DNA of 29,557 bases from Flavobacterium psychrophilum (lineage in GTDB: Bacteria; Bacteroidota; Bacteroidia; Flavobacteriales; Flavobacteriaceae). The DNA lies in the NCBI GenBank assembly GCA_945905915.1, contig CAMDQL010000014.1, positions 1 through 29,557 on the forward strand. Direction: 5' to 3'. A program made the position numbers and the translations under genes. The notes under the pieces were generated by a model that worked only from the letters and a program-made list of their open reading frames with translations, did not search any database and was not told the origin of the DNA. Positions within the stretch are counted from its first letter, which is position 1; every line of letters begins with the position of its first letter. Positions 15,458 through 25,029 of this stretch are shown piece after piece.

Positions 15458-17611
15458 ATGAAACGCATCGTGGAATTTATGAAAAGAAATTATAAGGTTA
15501 TTATAGTAATTACTGCCTTATCAGCAGTGTTGTGGAGTTTTATTCCTTCTGAAAAAAAATCAGATCCTGAAAAAGATAAATTGTTATTAGAACTTTTAAC
15601 AATGGTTCTTGAGCGTGGACATTATAGTCCGGTAGCCATTGATGATGCCTTTTCAAAGAAAGTTTATGCAAAATATTTAGATAACATAGATCCTACTAAA
15701 CGCTTCTTTTTACAAAGTGATATTGAAGAGTTTAGTAAATATGAAACTAAAATTGATGATATGATTAAAAATAAAGATTTAACTTTTTTTAATCTAACCA
15801 ACAGTCGTTTATTGCAAAGAATGCAAGAATGTAGAGCTATTTATGATGATGTTCTTGATAATCCTTTTGACTTTAATACCAACGAAAACATTAATGTTGA
15901 TTATGAAAAATTGCCTTATGCAAAAAACAAAAGAGAACTTGTTGATCGCTGGATAAAACAACTAAAACTACAAGCCTTATCTTCTATAACTGACAAACAA
16001 AAATTAGAAGACGATAAGAAAGAAAAAGACGCTAAATATGTTGTAAAATCTTTTGAAACCATAGAAAAAGAAGTGCGCGAAAGTTCTTTAAAATCGTTAA
16101 ATGAATATTTTGATTTTATCCAAAAAGAATTAACCCGCAATGACTGGTTTTCCATTTATTTAAATGCGATTGTTGAGCGATTTGATCCGCATACCTTCTA
16201 TTTTTCTCCTGAAGATAAAGAAAAATTTGACGTGAGTATGAGTGGAACTTTTGAAGGAATTGGTGCTCGACTTCAAAAGAAAAATGACGCAGTCGAAATT
16301 TCTGAATTAATTTCGGGTGGTCCGGCTTGGAAAGGAAAAGAATTAGAAGCGGGTGATTTAATATTAAAAGTAGGGCAAGGCAAGGAAGAACCTATCGATG
16401 TTGCCGGAATGCGATTAGACGATGTGGTTAAAAAAATAAAAGGCCCTAAAGGTACCGAAGTGCGATTAACCGTTAAAAAAGTGGATGGCACAATTAAAAT
16501 AATTTCCATCATTAGAGACGAAGTTGAAACCGAAGAAACCTTTGCAAAATCATCGGTAGTTGAAAAAGACGGCAAGCGTTTTGGGGTTATTTATTTACCA
16601 AAATTCTACATCAGTTTTGAAAATAAAGAAAATAGAGACGCTTATAAAGATGTAGCTATCGAAATTGAACGCTTAAAAGCTCAAAATATTGATGGAATTG
16701 TAATGGATTTAAGAGATAATGGCGGAGGATCTTTAGAAACGGTTGTCAAAATGGTAGGGTTGTTTATTCCTGAAGGACCTGTCGTGCAAGTAAAAGCACC
16801 TGGAAGAGAACCTGAAATTTTACCTGATCCTGATAAAAAGGTGCAATATGATGGGCCGCTAGTAGTGATGATTAATAATTTTTCTGCTTCGGCTTCTGAG
16901 ATTTTTGCGGCCGCAATTCAAGATTACAAACGAGGAATTGTTGTAGGAAGCAAACATTCATATGGAAAAGGAACAGTTCAAAACGTAATTGATTTGAATC
17001 AGTTTATACGAGGAAATTCTTATGGTGATTTGGGCGCATTAAAAACAACGATTCAAAAATTTTACAGAATTAATGGTGGATCAACTCAACGCGAAGGTGT
17101 TTTGAGTGATATTATTTTTCCAGATCGTTTTACCTATTTAGACATGGGCGAGCGAGATGAAGAAAGTGCCTTACCATGGGACAAAATAGCGCCAGCAAAG
17201 TATGAGCCATTAAATATGAATTATGACGGAATCATTGCAAACAGTAAGAAAAGAATTGCGTCAAACAACTATTTCAACTTAATTGATGAAAATGCAAAAT
17301 GGATTTTTGAACGTAAAGATGAAAACACTTTTAGTTTGAATTTAAATCAATTTAAAAAAGAAATGGCTCTTTCTGATGCAAAGATTAAGAAATTCAAAGC
17401 TATTTCAGATTATAACAATAAATTAAAATTCAACTCTTTACCAAATGAAATAGCATTGTTTGAAAAAGACAGCTTATTGAAACAAAAACGAGAGCGTTGG
17501 CATGAAGACTTACAAAAAGATTTGTATATCGAAGAAACCTTAAATGTTATTGCCGAAATTCGCGCAAGTCAAAACGGAAAAGGTTTACCTAAAAAATTAA
17601 GCATTAACTAA
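15458..17611 (+). CDS. prc: Tail-specific (carboxy-terminal processing) periplasmic protease, S41 family
   Basis: The 717-residue protease cleaves proteins from their C-terminal tails in the periplasm. An N-terminal uncleaved anchor or signal (hydrophobic residues about 13-29) is followed by the helical Tsp N-terminal domain (about 40-240). Then come a PDZ domain (about 255-345, with GTFEGIGARL and GPAWKGKELEAGDLIL) and the S41 catalytic core: VMDLRDNGGGSLETV (415-429), NFSASASEIFAAAIQDY (474-490, nucleophile Ser478) and SYGKGTVQ (501-508, general base Lys504). A C-terminal domain of about 170 residues matches the long Tsp/Prc form (about 680 in E. coli). A second in-frame ATG at 15479 would also preserve the membrane segment and cannot be excluded as the start. 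It stands alone between two oppositely oriented operons. Confidence 0.95.
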   Translation: MKRIVEFMKRNYKVIIVITALSAVLWSFIPSEKKSDPEKDKLLLELLTMVLERGHYSPVAIDDAFSKKVYAKYLDNIDPTKRFFLQSDIEEFSKYETKIDDMIKNKDLTFFNLTNSRLLQRMQECRAIYDDVLDNPFDFNTNENINVDYEKLPYAKNKRELVDRWIKQLKLQALSSITDKQKLEDDKKEKDAKYVVKSFETIEKEVRESSLKSLNEYFDFIQKELTRNDWFSIYLNAIVERFDPHTFYFSPEDKEKFDVSMSGTFEGIGARLQKKNDAVEISELISGGPAWKGKELEAGDLILKVGQGKEEPIDVAGMRLDDVVKKIKGPKGTEVRLTVKKVDGTIKIISIIRDEVETEETFAKSSVVEKDGKRFGVIYLPKFYISFENKENRDAYKDVAIEIERLKAQNIDGIVMDLRDNGGGSLETVVKMVGLFIPEGPVVQVKAPGREPEILPDPDKKVQYDGPLVVMINNFSASASEIFAAAIQDYKRGIVVGSKHSYGKGTVQNVIDLNQFIRGNSYGDLGALKTTIQKFYRINGGSTQREGVLSDIIFPDRFTYLDMGERDEESALPWDKIAPAKYEPLNMNYDGIIANSKKRIASNNYFNLIDENAKWIFERKDENTFSLNLNQFKKEMALSDAKIKKFKAISDYNNKLKFNSLPNEIALFEKDSLLKQKRERWHEDLQKDLYIEETLNVIAEIRASQNGKGLPKKLSIN

Positions 17612-17612
17612 A

Positions 17613-17647
17613 CAAAAAACCTCAACTTATAGTTGAGGTTTTTTTAT
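17613..17647. terminator. Bidirectional terminator between prc and rodA
   Basis: AACCTCAACT (17618-17627) pairs with AGTTGAGGTT (17631-17640) over 10 bp with a 3-base loop. T-runs follow on both strands (TTTTTTT on plus, TTTTTTG on minus). It can end both the rightward prc transcript and the leftward mre-rodA transcript, which converge here. Confidence 0.88.
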
Positions 17648-17671
17648 GTGATATTCTAATATATATATATA

Positions 17672-18928
17672 TTACCATTCATTAACTTTATTAGCGTCTA
17701 ATTTAATAAAGATGAATAACAAAATGGTAAAAGCCCATAAACTAGAACCCCCATAAGAAAAGAACGGCAATGGCACTCCAATAGTTGGGAACAACTTAAT
17801 AAGCATGGCAATATTTACAAAAAAGTGCATGAAAAGATAAGTAGCGACACAATAACCATATACCCTGCTGAATTTTGTTTTTTGGTTTTCGGCTAAGTAA
17901 ATGATGCGGAGAAATAAAGTAACAAACATTGCTATTACCAATGTAGATCCTATGAAACCCCATTCTTCACCTACAGTTGTAAAAATATAATCGGTGTGTT
18001 GTTCAGGTACAAAACCCCCTTTTGTTTGGGTACCTTCTAAATATCCTTTCCCAAAAAATCCTCCTGATCCGATAGCAATCATAGACTGATCTAGATTGTA
18101 TCCTTCTTTTTTCATGTCTACGTCATCGCCAATTAATACGTTAATACGATCTTTTTGATGAGGCTCCAAAACAGTATTATAAACAAAACTTACCGAAAAG
18201 GAGAAGGCAACAATTACTATATAAATCAACCCGTAAACAAATGGATTTCTTGTTATTTTTCGATTAAAAACATAATGAATGATCATTATAACAAAAACAA
18301 TACTTACTAAATATGTTGGCGGAATAATAAGCGAAAAGAAAAACAATCCGATAGCAACAATTCCAGAAATGAAATACCAACTAGGGAATCCTTCTCGATT
18401 TAAAACAAAAATTAACGAAATAAAAATCATTGCACTTCCCGCATCAGGTTGCAATAAAATGAGAAAAATAGGCAATCCCATAATGGCCAACCCCATTAAT
18501 TGATGTTTTGTATATTTAAGATTAATTTGAGAATAACTTAAAAATTTGGCCAAGAGTAATGCAGTAGCAGTCTTAACGAACTCTGAGGGCTGAAATCCAA
18601 AACCTCCAAATTGATACCAGTTAGTTTGCCCCTTAATTGTTTTTCCAAAGGCAAATAACCCAAGTAATAATATAATTCCGATACCATAAAAGACAAAAGA
18701 AAACCGTTCAAATAACTTTGCATCGGTAAATAATATAATAAAAATTATGGGTATTGTTAATCCGATGAAGAGCATTTGTCGGCCATAAATTTGAGAAAGA
18801 TCAAAAAGCGATGTTTCTTCAATAGGTAAAGAGGCAGAATAAATAGTCATCCAGCCCATTAATACCAAAGCAATGTAAAGTAATACGGTAATCCAGTCGA
18901 TACTTGAACGAACGCGTTGATTTTTCAT
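17672..18928 (-). CDS. rodA: Peptidoglycan glycosyltransferase RodA (SEDS)
   Basis: The 418-residue polytopic SEDS protein polymerises lipid II into glycan strands during side-wall growth, working with the PBP2 transpeptidase encoded just upstream. Around ten membrane segments are visible. SEDS motifs include FQPSEFVK (112-119), LLQPDAGSAM (158-167), GSGGFFGKGYLEGTQ (287-301), PEQHTDYIFTTVGEEWGF (308-325) with the acidic residue Asp313 in the family's essential extracellular loop, and the C-terminal PFFSYGGSSL. It is the last gene of the operon and starts one base after the mrdA stop codon. It is RodA rather than FtsW because it is paired with PBP2 and MreBCD. Confidence 0.95.
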   Translation of the reverse strand: MKNQRVRSSIDWITVLLYIALVLMGWMTIYSASLPIEETSLFDLSQIYGRQMLFIGLTIPIIFIILFTDAKLFERFSFVFYGIGIILLLGLFAFGKTIKGQTNWYQFGGFGFQPSEFVKTATALLLAKFLSYSQINLKYTKHQLMGLAIMGLPIFLILLQPDAGSAMIFISLIFVLNREGFPSWYFISGIVAIGLFFFSLIIPPTYLVSIVFVIMIIHYVFNRKITRNPFVYGLIYIVIVAFSFSVSFVYNTVLEPHQKDRINVLIGDDVDMKKEGYNLDQSMIAIGSGGFFGKGYLEGTQTKGGFVPEQHTDYIFTTVGEEWGFIGSTLVIAMFVTLFLRIIYLAENQKTKFSRVYGYCVATYLFMHFFVNIAMLIKLFPTIGVPLPFFSYGGSSLWAFTILLFIFIKLDANKVNEW

Positions 18929-18929
18929 T

Positions 18930-20861
18930 TTAGTCGTTTTCTTCTTCTTTTTTTGCTTCTCCTACTTGTGCTTCAACGCTTGAAAGTGCCGAATCCTTTT
19001 CTGAAGATCGGTCTGGGAAACGTTGGTAAATAATATTTTCAATCTTTTTGTATTCAGGAGCTAAACTTCCTTTGAGCATTCGTTCTTCTAAATCGGTACG
19101 AGAAATTTTACCATTGATGTACTTTTCAATCATAAGAGTAGCAATAGGTCCAGCCCATGTAGCGCCATATCCAGAATTTTCAATAAATACAGCAATAGCT
19201 ATTTTAGGATTATCTCTTGGCGCAAAAGCTACAAAAATTGAATGGTCTTTTAGTTGATAAGTCTTTCCTCCAACTCTAATTTTGTTTTCCGCCGTTCCTG
19301 TTTTTCCACAAATCTTGATGCCTTCCACTCTAAATCCAGAGCCCGTTCCGTTATTATATACATCTTCTAATCCTTGAATAACAGGCTCAAAATATTGTTT
19401 GTCAATTGTTGTATTATGACGGGTCGTAAACTTCTTGTCCAATTTTTGATTTTTAATATTTTTAACAATATGTGGTGTATAATAATATCCTCGATTTGCT
19501 ACGGTTGCCATCATGTTTGCTAATTGCATAGGTGAGGTTAAGATTTCACCTTGGCCAATTGCATTTGAAATAATATAAGAACTGCGAATGGGCGCGCCTT
19601 TGTACATTTTTTTATACAGCTTTGAGGTAGGCACGAGTCCTTTTGCACCAATTGGCATATCGGTTCCTAAATATTGTCCTAAACCAAAACTCTTTACATG
19701 TTTTGACCAATTGTCAACACTATAAAAGGAATTTTTATATTTTTCTATGGTTCGTTTATAAGTATTACCAAAATAAGAATTACAAGATTTATAAATTCCA
19801 TTATTCAATTGTAAAGTGTGTAAACCGCAGTGACAGCCCATAAATCGACCAAAATTTGCACCATGATTACAATAAAAAGTGCTTTGTTCATCAATAACTC
19901 CTTCTTGTAAACCAATAAGTCCTGTAATGATTTTAAACGGAGAACCTGGCGGATAAGTAGCTTGAAGCCCTCTATCATATAATGGTTTCGAAATAGAATC
20001 GTTATATAGAGCCGTATAGTTTTTTGAACGTTGGCGACCCACTAACATAGCAGGATCAAAGGTAGGTGCAGAAACTAAAGTTAAAATTTCCCCAGATTTT
20101 GGTTCAATAGCCACAATTCCTCCACGCTTGTTGATCATTAATTCGGTGCCATATTTTTGTAATTCATGGTCGATGGTTAATGTTAAATCATTTCCTTGTT
20201 GTGAAATAGTGTCAAATTCGCCATTTTTATAAGGACCTATAATTTTATTGTGCTTATCACGAAGCAAGTATTTGACCCCTTTTATTCCGCGAAGAATTTC
20301 CTCATATTCTTGCTCAACTCCTTGTTTACCAATCAAATCACCACTGTTGTAATATTCATTTTTTTTCAAAATGGCATCATTAACCTGTGTAATGAATCCG
20401 AAAATATTAGCACAATCTTTAACTTGATAATCGCGAAGTGATCTTTTTTGGGAATAAAAACCTTCAAATTTTCGTTCTTTTTCTTGGAAAGCAGCATATT
20501 CTGCTTTGTTTAATTGGGCTAAAAATACCGAAGGAAGCATCGGACTATATACTCTTGCCTTTTTTACTTTTCTAATAAAATCAGCTTTTGAGATGTGCAA
20601 TAACTTACAGAATTCTAAGGTATCAATGTTTTTTATCTCGCGTGGAACCACCATAATATCATAAGATGGTTGATTTGCTACTAAAAGTTTTCCGTTTCGG
20701 TCGTAAATATATCCACGTTCTGGAAAATCAAAAATCTTTTTAATAGCATTATTTTCAGATTTTAATTTTAAAGAATCGTCAATTACTTGCAAATAAAAAA
20801 AACGTATAATAAAAACAAGGGAAGAAATAATTATTACAGTGGGCAATGCAATTTTTCTCAT
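18930..20861 (-). CDS. mrdA: Penicillin-binding protein 2 (elongasome transpeptidase)
   Basis: The 643-residue class B PBP cross-links peptidoglycan in the elongation complex. A single N-terminal membrane anchor (about 5-25) is followed by the pedestal domain, which contains ERGYIYDRNGKLLVAN (48-63). The transpeptidase domain has the nucleophile motif SPFK (Ser307, Lys310), SCN (359-361) and KTGT (520-523). A Cys/His-rich stretch between the first two motifs (Cys331, His333, Cys343, His344, Cys345, His348) could hold a zinc ion; a zinc site is known in E. coli PBP2, but its ligands differ. The last about 30 residues are charged and low in complexity. The ATG overlaps the mreD stop by four bases (ATGA), and rodA follows one base after the stop. 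Confidence 0.96.
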   Translation of the reverse strand: MRKIALPTVIIISSLVFIIRFFYLQVIDDSLKLKSENNAIKKIFDFPERGYIYDRNGKLLVANQPSYDIMVVPREIKNIDTLEFCKLLHISKADFIRKVKKARVYSPMLPSVFLAQLNKAEYAAFQEKERKFEGFYSQKRSLRDYQVKDCANIFGFITQVNDAILKKNEYYNSGDLIGKQGVEQEYEEILRGIKGVKYLLRDKHNKIIGPYKNGEFDTISQQGNDLTLTIDHELQKYGTELMINKRGGIVAIEPKSGEILTLVSAPTFDPAMLVGRQRSKNYTALYNDSISKPLYDRGLQATYPPGSPFKIITGLIGLQEGVIDEQSTFYCNHGANFGRFMGCHCGLHTLQLNNGIYKSCNSYFGNTYKRTIEKYKNSFYSVDNWSKHVKSFGLGQYLGTDMPIGAKGLVPTSKLYKKMYKGAPIRSSYIISNAIGQGEILTSPMQLANMMATVANRGYYYTPHIVKNIKNQKLDKKFTTRHNTTIDKQYFEPVIQGLEDVYNNGTGSGFRVEGIKICGKTGTAENKIRVGGKTYQLKDHSIFVAFAPRDNPKIAIAVFIENSGYGATWAGPIATLMIEKYINGKISRTDLEERMLKGSLAPEYKKIENIIYQRFPDRSSEKDSALSSVEAQVGEAKKEEEND

Positions 20862-21361
20862 CGTTTATTTGGCTTAATTAAATATACAATTAGTAAGCAA
20901 ATGGTAAAAGTAAATAGGGTACTAACTACTGTACGAGATAAAATAGTAAATAGTAATCCTAATCTAAAATATTCTAAATAAAATAAAATAAAATGATGTA
21001 TAAGAATAGCTAATAATAGCAGTGTAATACGCTCAGGCGACATTTTATCGGCTATTTTCACAGTTTGGTATTCATAACTTAATCCGAAAGAGAATTTAAA
21101 CAAAGTAGGTCTCAAAAAAGCCAATACAATTGAAGCCGTTGTGTGAACTCCTCCTGAATCACAAAATATATCTAACAATAGTCCTAAAAAAAAGCTTCCT
21201 AACAACAAAACACTTTTATTACTGTTTACTGGATATAAAATAATAAATAATACATAAGGATAAGGATTAATGTATCCAAACAAATTGATGTTATTAAAAA
21301 TCAATACTTGTAAGGATAAAAAAACGATAAATCGAATACTATTTAATAGACTATTGTTCAC
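20858..21361 (-). CDS. mreD: Rod shape-determining protein MreD
   Basis: The 167-residue integral membrane protein has about five hydrophobic segments and fits MreD, the poorly conserved inner-membrane partner of MreC. The supporting facts are position, length and topology: it lies exactly between mreC and mrdA, with stretches such as YPVNSNKSVLLLGSFFLGLLLD and GLLLDIFCDSGGVHTTAS resembling the family's core 'GLLLD' segment. The start is GTG, placed directly after the mreC stop (TAA then GTG), and its stop overlaps the mrdA start, so translation is probably coupled in both directions. Confidence 0.9.
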   Translation of the reverse strand: MNNSLLNSIRFIVFLSLQVLIFNNINLFGYINPYPYVLFIILYPVNSNKSVLLLGSFFLGLLLDIFCDSGGVHTTASIVLAFLRPTLFKFSFGLSYEYQTVKIADKMSPERITLLLLAILIHHFILFYLEYFRLGLLFTILSRTVVSTLFTFTICLLIVYLIKPNKR

Positions 21362-22192
21362 TTATTTTTTTGGTGCCGTTGTAGTTGTTTCTAATTCTTG
21401 TTTTTGTTTTTTCTTTTTATTTTCTATAATATACACATAACCTAGTGCAGTCATATCATTAAATAAGCGCACATTGATGGTATAATAATTGGTTTTTCGA
21501 TCAATAAAAATTTTGTCGATTTTTCCAATTGGAATATTTTCCGGGAAAATATCAGAATTACCTCCTGTTACAATTGAATCTCCTTTTCGAAGTGATGCTA
21601 ATCGAGGAACATCTATCAATTGAGCAAATCCTACATTTTTTCCATCCCAAACTAAGGAACCAAAATGATCAGAATTTTTAATCTTTGCATTAATTTTTGA
21701 TTTGATATTCAAGACGCTTTGAATGGTTGCAAAATCTTTTGAGGTTTTCTCTACAATCCCAACAATTCCTTTGTCGTTAATTACACCCATATCGGTTTTA
21801 ATCCCTAAAGCCTTTCCTGCATTAATAGTAATATAATTTTCTCGTGTATTAAATGAGTTTTTTACTACTTTTCCTACTACTACATTAAAATTATTTAGGT
21901 CATTTCTAAAAAGTGTTTTAGCAGTAATCAAAGTATCTTTTTTGTTGAATAACAATTCTTTCAACAACGCATTTTCTGAAGCTAATTCTTTATTCTTCTC
22001 TTTTAGACTAAAATATTCATTGACATCATTTAATTGTTTGTATACTGACCCGGTGACTCTGTTTGCCGAATTAATATATTCACTTCTATGATACGTGTGT
22101 GATTTAATGGTAAGTGTAAGTGAAAGGGCCAAAAGCAGCAAAAACAGCAATCTATAGCTGTTTTTTATGATAAAATTAATTATTTGCTGCAT
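21362..22192 (-). CDS. mreC: Rod shape-determining protein MreC
   Basis: The 276-residue bitopic periplasmic scaffold links MreB to the PBP2-RodA pair. The N-terminal membrane helix covers about residues 12-28. A coiled-coil segment follows (about 50-85, rich in Leu, Lys and Glu). A beta-rich domain covers about 100-255, with the family phrases ITINAGKALGIKTDMGV, GIVGIVEKTSKDFATIQSVL and GDSIVTGGNSDIFPENIPIG. The C-terminus is short, lysine-rich and threonine-rich. It lies 10 bases behind mreB and abuts mreD with no gap. Confidence 0.95.
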   Translation of the reverse strand: MQQIINFIIKNSYRLLFLLLLALSLTLTIKSHTYHRSEYINSANRVTGSVYKQLNDVNEYFSLKEKNKELASENALLKELLFNKKDTLITAKTLFRNDLNNFNVVVGKVVKNSFNTRENYITINAGKALGIKTDMGVINDKGIVGIVEKTSKDFATIQSVLNIKSKINAKIKNSDHFGSLVWDGKNVGFAQLIDVPRLASLRKGDSIVTGGNSDIFPENIPIGKIDKIFIDRKTNYYTINVRLFNDMTALGYVYIIENKKKKQKQELETTTTAPKK

Positions 22193-22202
22193 GGATTATT
22201 TT

Positions 22203-23231
22203 TTATTTAATCAGAATTCCTTTGTACTTATTGATGTTTTTTAGTGCCATTCCGGTTCCTCTAACAACGGCTCTCAATGGATCTTCGGCAATGTATACTG
22301 GCAAATCTGTTTTCAATGAAATTCGCTTATCTAAACCTCTTAACATTGATCCTCCCCCGGCAAGATAAATTCCGGTATTATAAATATCTGCTGCTAATTC
22401 TGGAGGCGTTTGAGATAAGGTTTCCATTATTGCATCTTCAATTCGTTGAATCGATTTATCTAAAGCTTTAGCTATTTCTCTGTAAGAAACATCAACCTGT
22501 TTTGGTTTTCCAGTAAGTAAATCTCTACCTTGAACCGACATATCTTCTGGCGCATTATCTAAATCTTCAATGGCTGCACCAATTTGAATTTTAATTTTTT
22601 CTGCTGTAGTTTCTCCAACAAATAAATTGTGTTGGGTTCTCATGTAGTAGATGATATCATTTGTAAATACGTCTCCTGCAATTTTCACTGACTTATCACA
22701 AACAATTCCGCCAAGGGCAATTACTGCAATTTCAGTAGTACCACCACCAATATCAACAATCATGTTTCCTTTAGGTTGCATAATATCTACTCCAATACCA
22801 ATTGCCGCAGCCATTGGTTCATGAATTAAGTAAACTTCTTTACCATTGACACGTTCTGCTGATTCTTTAACCGCACGCATTTCCACTTCAGTAATTCCTG
22901 AAGGAATACAAATAACCATACGAAGCGCTGGTGTAAAAAATTTCTTTTTTAACGCAGGAATACTTTTAATAAACATTTTGATCATCTGTTCAGAAGCATC
23001 AAAATCTGCAATAACCCCATCTTTCAATGGGCGAATTGTTTTGATGTTTTCATGCGTCTTCCCTTGCATCATATTGGCTTCTTTTCCAACGGCAATAATT
23101 TTACCTGTCACACGATCACGAGCAACAATAGACGGACTGTCAATAACAACTTTGTCGTTATGAATGATTAGGGTGTTTGCGGTACCAAGGTCGATAGCGA
23201 TATCCTCGGTCATGAAATCAAAAAATCCCAT
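22203..23231 (-). CDS. mreB: Rod shape-determining protein MreB
   Basis: The 342-residue actin homologue forms membrane-bound filaments that steer side-wall synthesis. Actin-fold signatures are visible: phosphate-1 loop IDLGTANTLI (13-22), phosphate-2 loop VDIGGGTTEIAVI, the adenosine-binding motif TGIYLAGGGSMLRGL, and the connecting EPMAAAIG. The length is standard. It is the first gene of the five-gene elongasome operon and has a full Bacteroidota promoter about 50 bases upstream. Confidence 0.97.
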   Translation of the reverse strand: MGFFDFMTEDIAIDLGTANTLIIHNDKVVIDSPSIVARDRVTGKIIAVGKEANMMQGKTHENIKTIRPLKDGVIADFDASEQMIKMFIKSIPALKKKFFTPALRMVICIPSGITEVEMRAVKESAERVNGKEVYLIHEPMAAAIGIGVDIMQPKGNMIVDIGGGTTEIAVIALGGIVCDKSVKIAGDVFTNDIIYYMRTQHNLFVGETTAEKIKIQIGAAIEDLDNAPEDMSVQGRDLLTGKPKQVDVSYREIAKALDKSIQRIEDAIMETLSQTPPELAADIYNTGIYLAGGGSMLRGLDKRISLKTDLPVYIAEDPLRAVVRGTGMALKNINKYKGILIK

Positions 23232-23279
23232 AGATTTATAAAGGGTTTAACGTTTTTTTCTTAAATAGTATACAACTAA

Positions 23280-23312
23280 CAAAACTATGAAAATTATCTG
23301 GAATATTTTCAA
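23280..23312 (-). promoter_or_regulatory. Promoter of the mreBCD-mrdA-rodA operon
   Basis: The minus strand has TTG (23312-23310), a 22-base spacer, and TAGTTTTG (23287-23280), fitting the Bacteroidota pattern TTG-N17..23-TAnnTTTG. The implied leader before the mreB ATG is about 43 bases. The TTG directly follows the purH terminator. Confidence 0.6.
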
Positions 23313-23314
23313 TT

Positions 23315-23349
23315 AAAAACGCATTAAAAAAAATATTTTCAATGCGTTT
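23315..23349 (-). terminator. Terminator of purH
   Basis: AAACGCATT (23317-23325) pairs with AATGCGTTT (23341-23349) over 9 bp. The 15-base A/T loop can itself pair partly. On the minus strand a short T-run follows. It lies between the purH stop and the mre promoter. Confidence 0.6.
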
Positions 23350-23377
23350 AAAATTAGACTATAAATTGTATAAAAAA

Positions 23378-24904
23378 TTAGTGTTTAAAGTGGCGTATTC
23401 CGGTAAAAACCATTGCCATATTATTATCATTACAATAATTGATACTCAACTCGTCTTTAATAGATCCTCCTGGCTGAATTACTGCTGTAATTCCGGCCTT
23501 ATTAGCAATTTCTACACAATCTGGAAATGGAAAAAAAGCATCGCTAGCCATAACTGCACCTGTTAAATCAAACTCAAATGAGGTTGCTTTTTCTATAGCT
23601 TGTTTCAAAGCATCTACACGTGAAGTTTGTCCGGTACCTGATGCACATAATTGTTTATTTTTTGCGAAAACGATTGTATTTGACTTGGTGTGTTTACATA
23701 TTTTAGAAGCAAACAATAAATCTTCAATTTCATCAGCAGTTGGAGCGGCATTGGTAACTGTTGTTAAATGAGATTTCGAATCGGAAACATTGTCTTTATC
23801 TTGTACCAAAACACCATTCAAACAAGTGCGTACATTTTTTTGAGGTAACTCTACTTCATTTATAATCAATATGATTCGATTCTTTTTTTCTTCCAATACA
23901 TCAATAGCTTCTTGGTCATATGCGGGTGCAATAACTACTTCGCAAAATAATTTATTGATTTCCTCAGCCGTTGCAAGATCAATTTTTCCATTAGCAATAA
24001 GCACCCCTCCAAATGCAGAAGTTGGATCTGCCGCTAAAGCATCTAAATAAGCTTGTTTCATAGTGCTTCTAGATGCTAATCCACAAGCATTGTTGTGTTT
24101 TAAAATTGCAAAAGTAGGCTCATCTTCTTTAAATTCGTTCATCAAGTTAACTGCAGCATCAACATCTAATAAATTATTATAAGACAATTCTTTACCGTGA
24201 ACTTTAGTAAACATTTGGTCAAAATCACCAAAGAAAAACCCTTTTTGATGCGGATTTTCGCCATAACGAAGAATTTGGCCATTGGCTACACTCGTCTTAA
24301 AATAGGTTTCATCGGTGTTGAAATAATTAAAAATTGCGCCATCATAATGTGATGAAACATGAAATGCTTTAGTAGCTAATAATCTTCTATTTTCTAATGT
24401 TGTAGCTCCATTATTTTCTAAATAAAAATTCAAAAAAGAAGCATATTCCTCTACTGATGGTACAATTACAGTGTCTTTGAAATTTTTTGCTGCTGCTCTA
24501 ATTAATGAAATTCCTCCAATATCAATTTTTTCAATAATATCGGCTTCATTTGCACCCGAAGCGACAGTTTTTTCAAACGGATATAAATCTACAATTACTA
24601 AGTCTATTTGTGGAATATTGAATTCTTGCATTTGTTGCACATCTCCAGAATGATCTTGACGGTTTAAAATACCTCCAAAGATTTTTGGATGTAATGTTTT
24701 TACTCTTCCGCCTAAAATTTCTGGAAAAGACGTAATATCTTCAACGGCAACAACTGGTATATCTAAGTTTTTAATAAAAGTTTCTGTACCGCCAGTAGAA
24801 TAAATAGTAACATTGTTTTGATGCAATGCTTTAACAATTGGCTCTAATCCTGTTTTGTCAAATACAGATATTAGTGCCGAAGCAATTTTTTTTGTTGAAT
24901 TCAT
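23378..24904 (-). CDS. purH: Bifunctional AICAR transformylase/IMP cyclohydrolase
   Basis: The 508-residue cytoplasmic enzyme carries out the last two steps of IMP synthesis: formyl transfer from 10-formyl-THF to AICAR, then ring closure. I start it at the ATG at 24904 (MNSTKKIASALISVFDKTGL). The longer in-frame option begins with a TTG that lies inside the -7 element and so would not be transcribed. The N-terminal MGS-like cyclohydrolase domain covers about 1-200 (SVFDKTGLEP, STGGTETFIK, GGRVKTLHPKIFGGIL). The transformylase domain covers about 200-508 and contains RYGENPHQKGFF, the catalytic LKHNNACG (Lys-His pair), SAFGGVLIAN and the C-terminal FPFPDCVEIANKAGITAVIQ. Length and motifs are complete. 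It stands alone as a single transcript. Confidence 0.97.
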   Translation of the reverse strand: MNSTKKIASALISVFDKTGLEPIVKALHQNNVTIYSTGGTETFIKNLDIPVVAVEDITSFPEILGGRVKTLHPKIFGGILNRQDHSGDVQQMQEFNIPQIDLVIVDLYPFEKTVASGANEADIIEKIDIGGISLIRAAAKNFKDTVIVPSVEEYASFLNFYLENNGATTLENRRLLATKAFHVSSHYDGAIFNYFNTDETYFKTSVANGQILRYGENPHQKGFFFGDFDQMFTKVHGKELSYNNLLDVDAAVNLMNEFKEDEPTFAILKHNNACGLASRSTMKQAYLDALAADPTSAFGGVLIANGKIDLATAEEINKLFCEVVIAPAYDQEAIDVLEEKKNRIILIINEVELPQKNVRTCLNGVLVQDKDNVSDSKSHLTTVTNAAPTADEIEDLLFASKICKHTKSNTIVFAKNKQLCASGTGQTSRVDALKQAIEKATSFEFDLTGAVMASDAFFPFPDCVEIANKAGITAVIQPGGSIKDELSINYCNDNNMAMVFTGIRHFKH

Positions 24905-24925
24905 TAGGTTGTGTTGTTTAAGATG

Positions 24926-24956
24926 CAAAAGTAGTTATACTTCTTAAAACTTTCAA
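24926..24956 (-). promoter_or_regulatory. Promoter of purH
   Basis: The minus strand has TTG (24956-24954), a 20-base spacer and TACTTTTG (24933-24926), a complete match to TTG-N17..23-TAnnTTTG. The expected transcript start is about 15 bases ahead of the ATG at 24904, which fixes the start codon choice. Confidence 0.75.
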
Positions 24957-25029
24957 ACATAATTTAAAGTGATTTTAAGATTTTATAAACAAAACTATTG
25001 GTTAAACTTTACTAAGTAATAAAATATAA

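Noticed and set aside
17659..17672. Short AT dinucleotide repeat between the terminator and the rodA stop
   Set aside because: Only about seven units in an AT-rich spacer; no sign of function or of phase variation in a coding frame.
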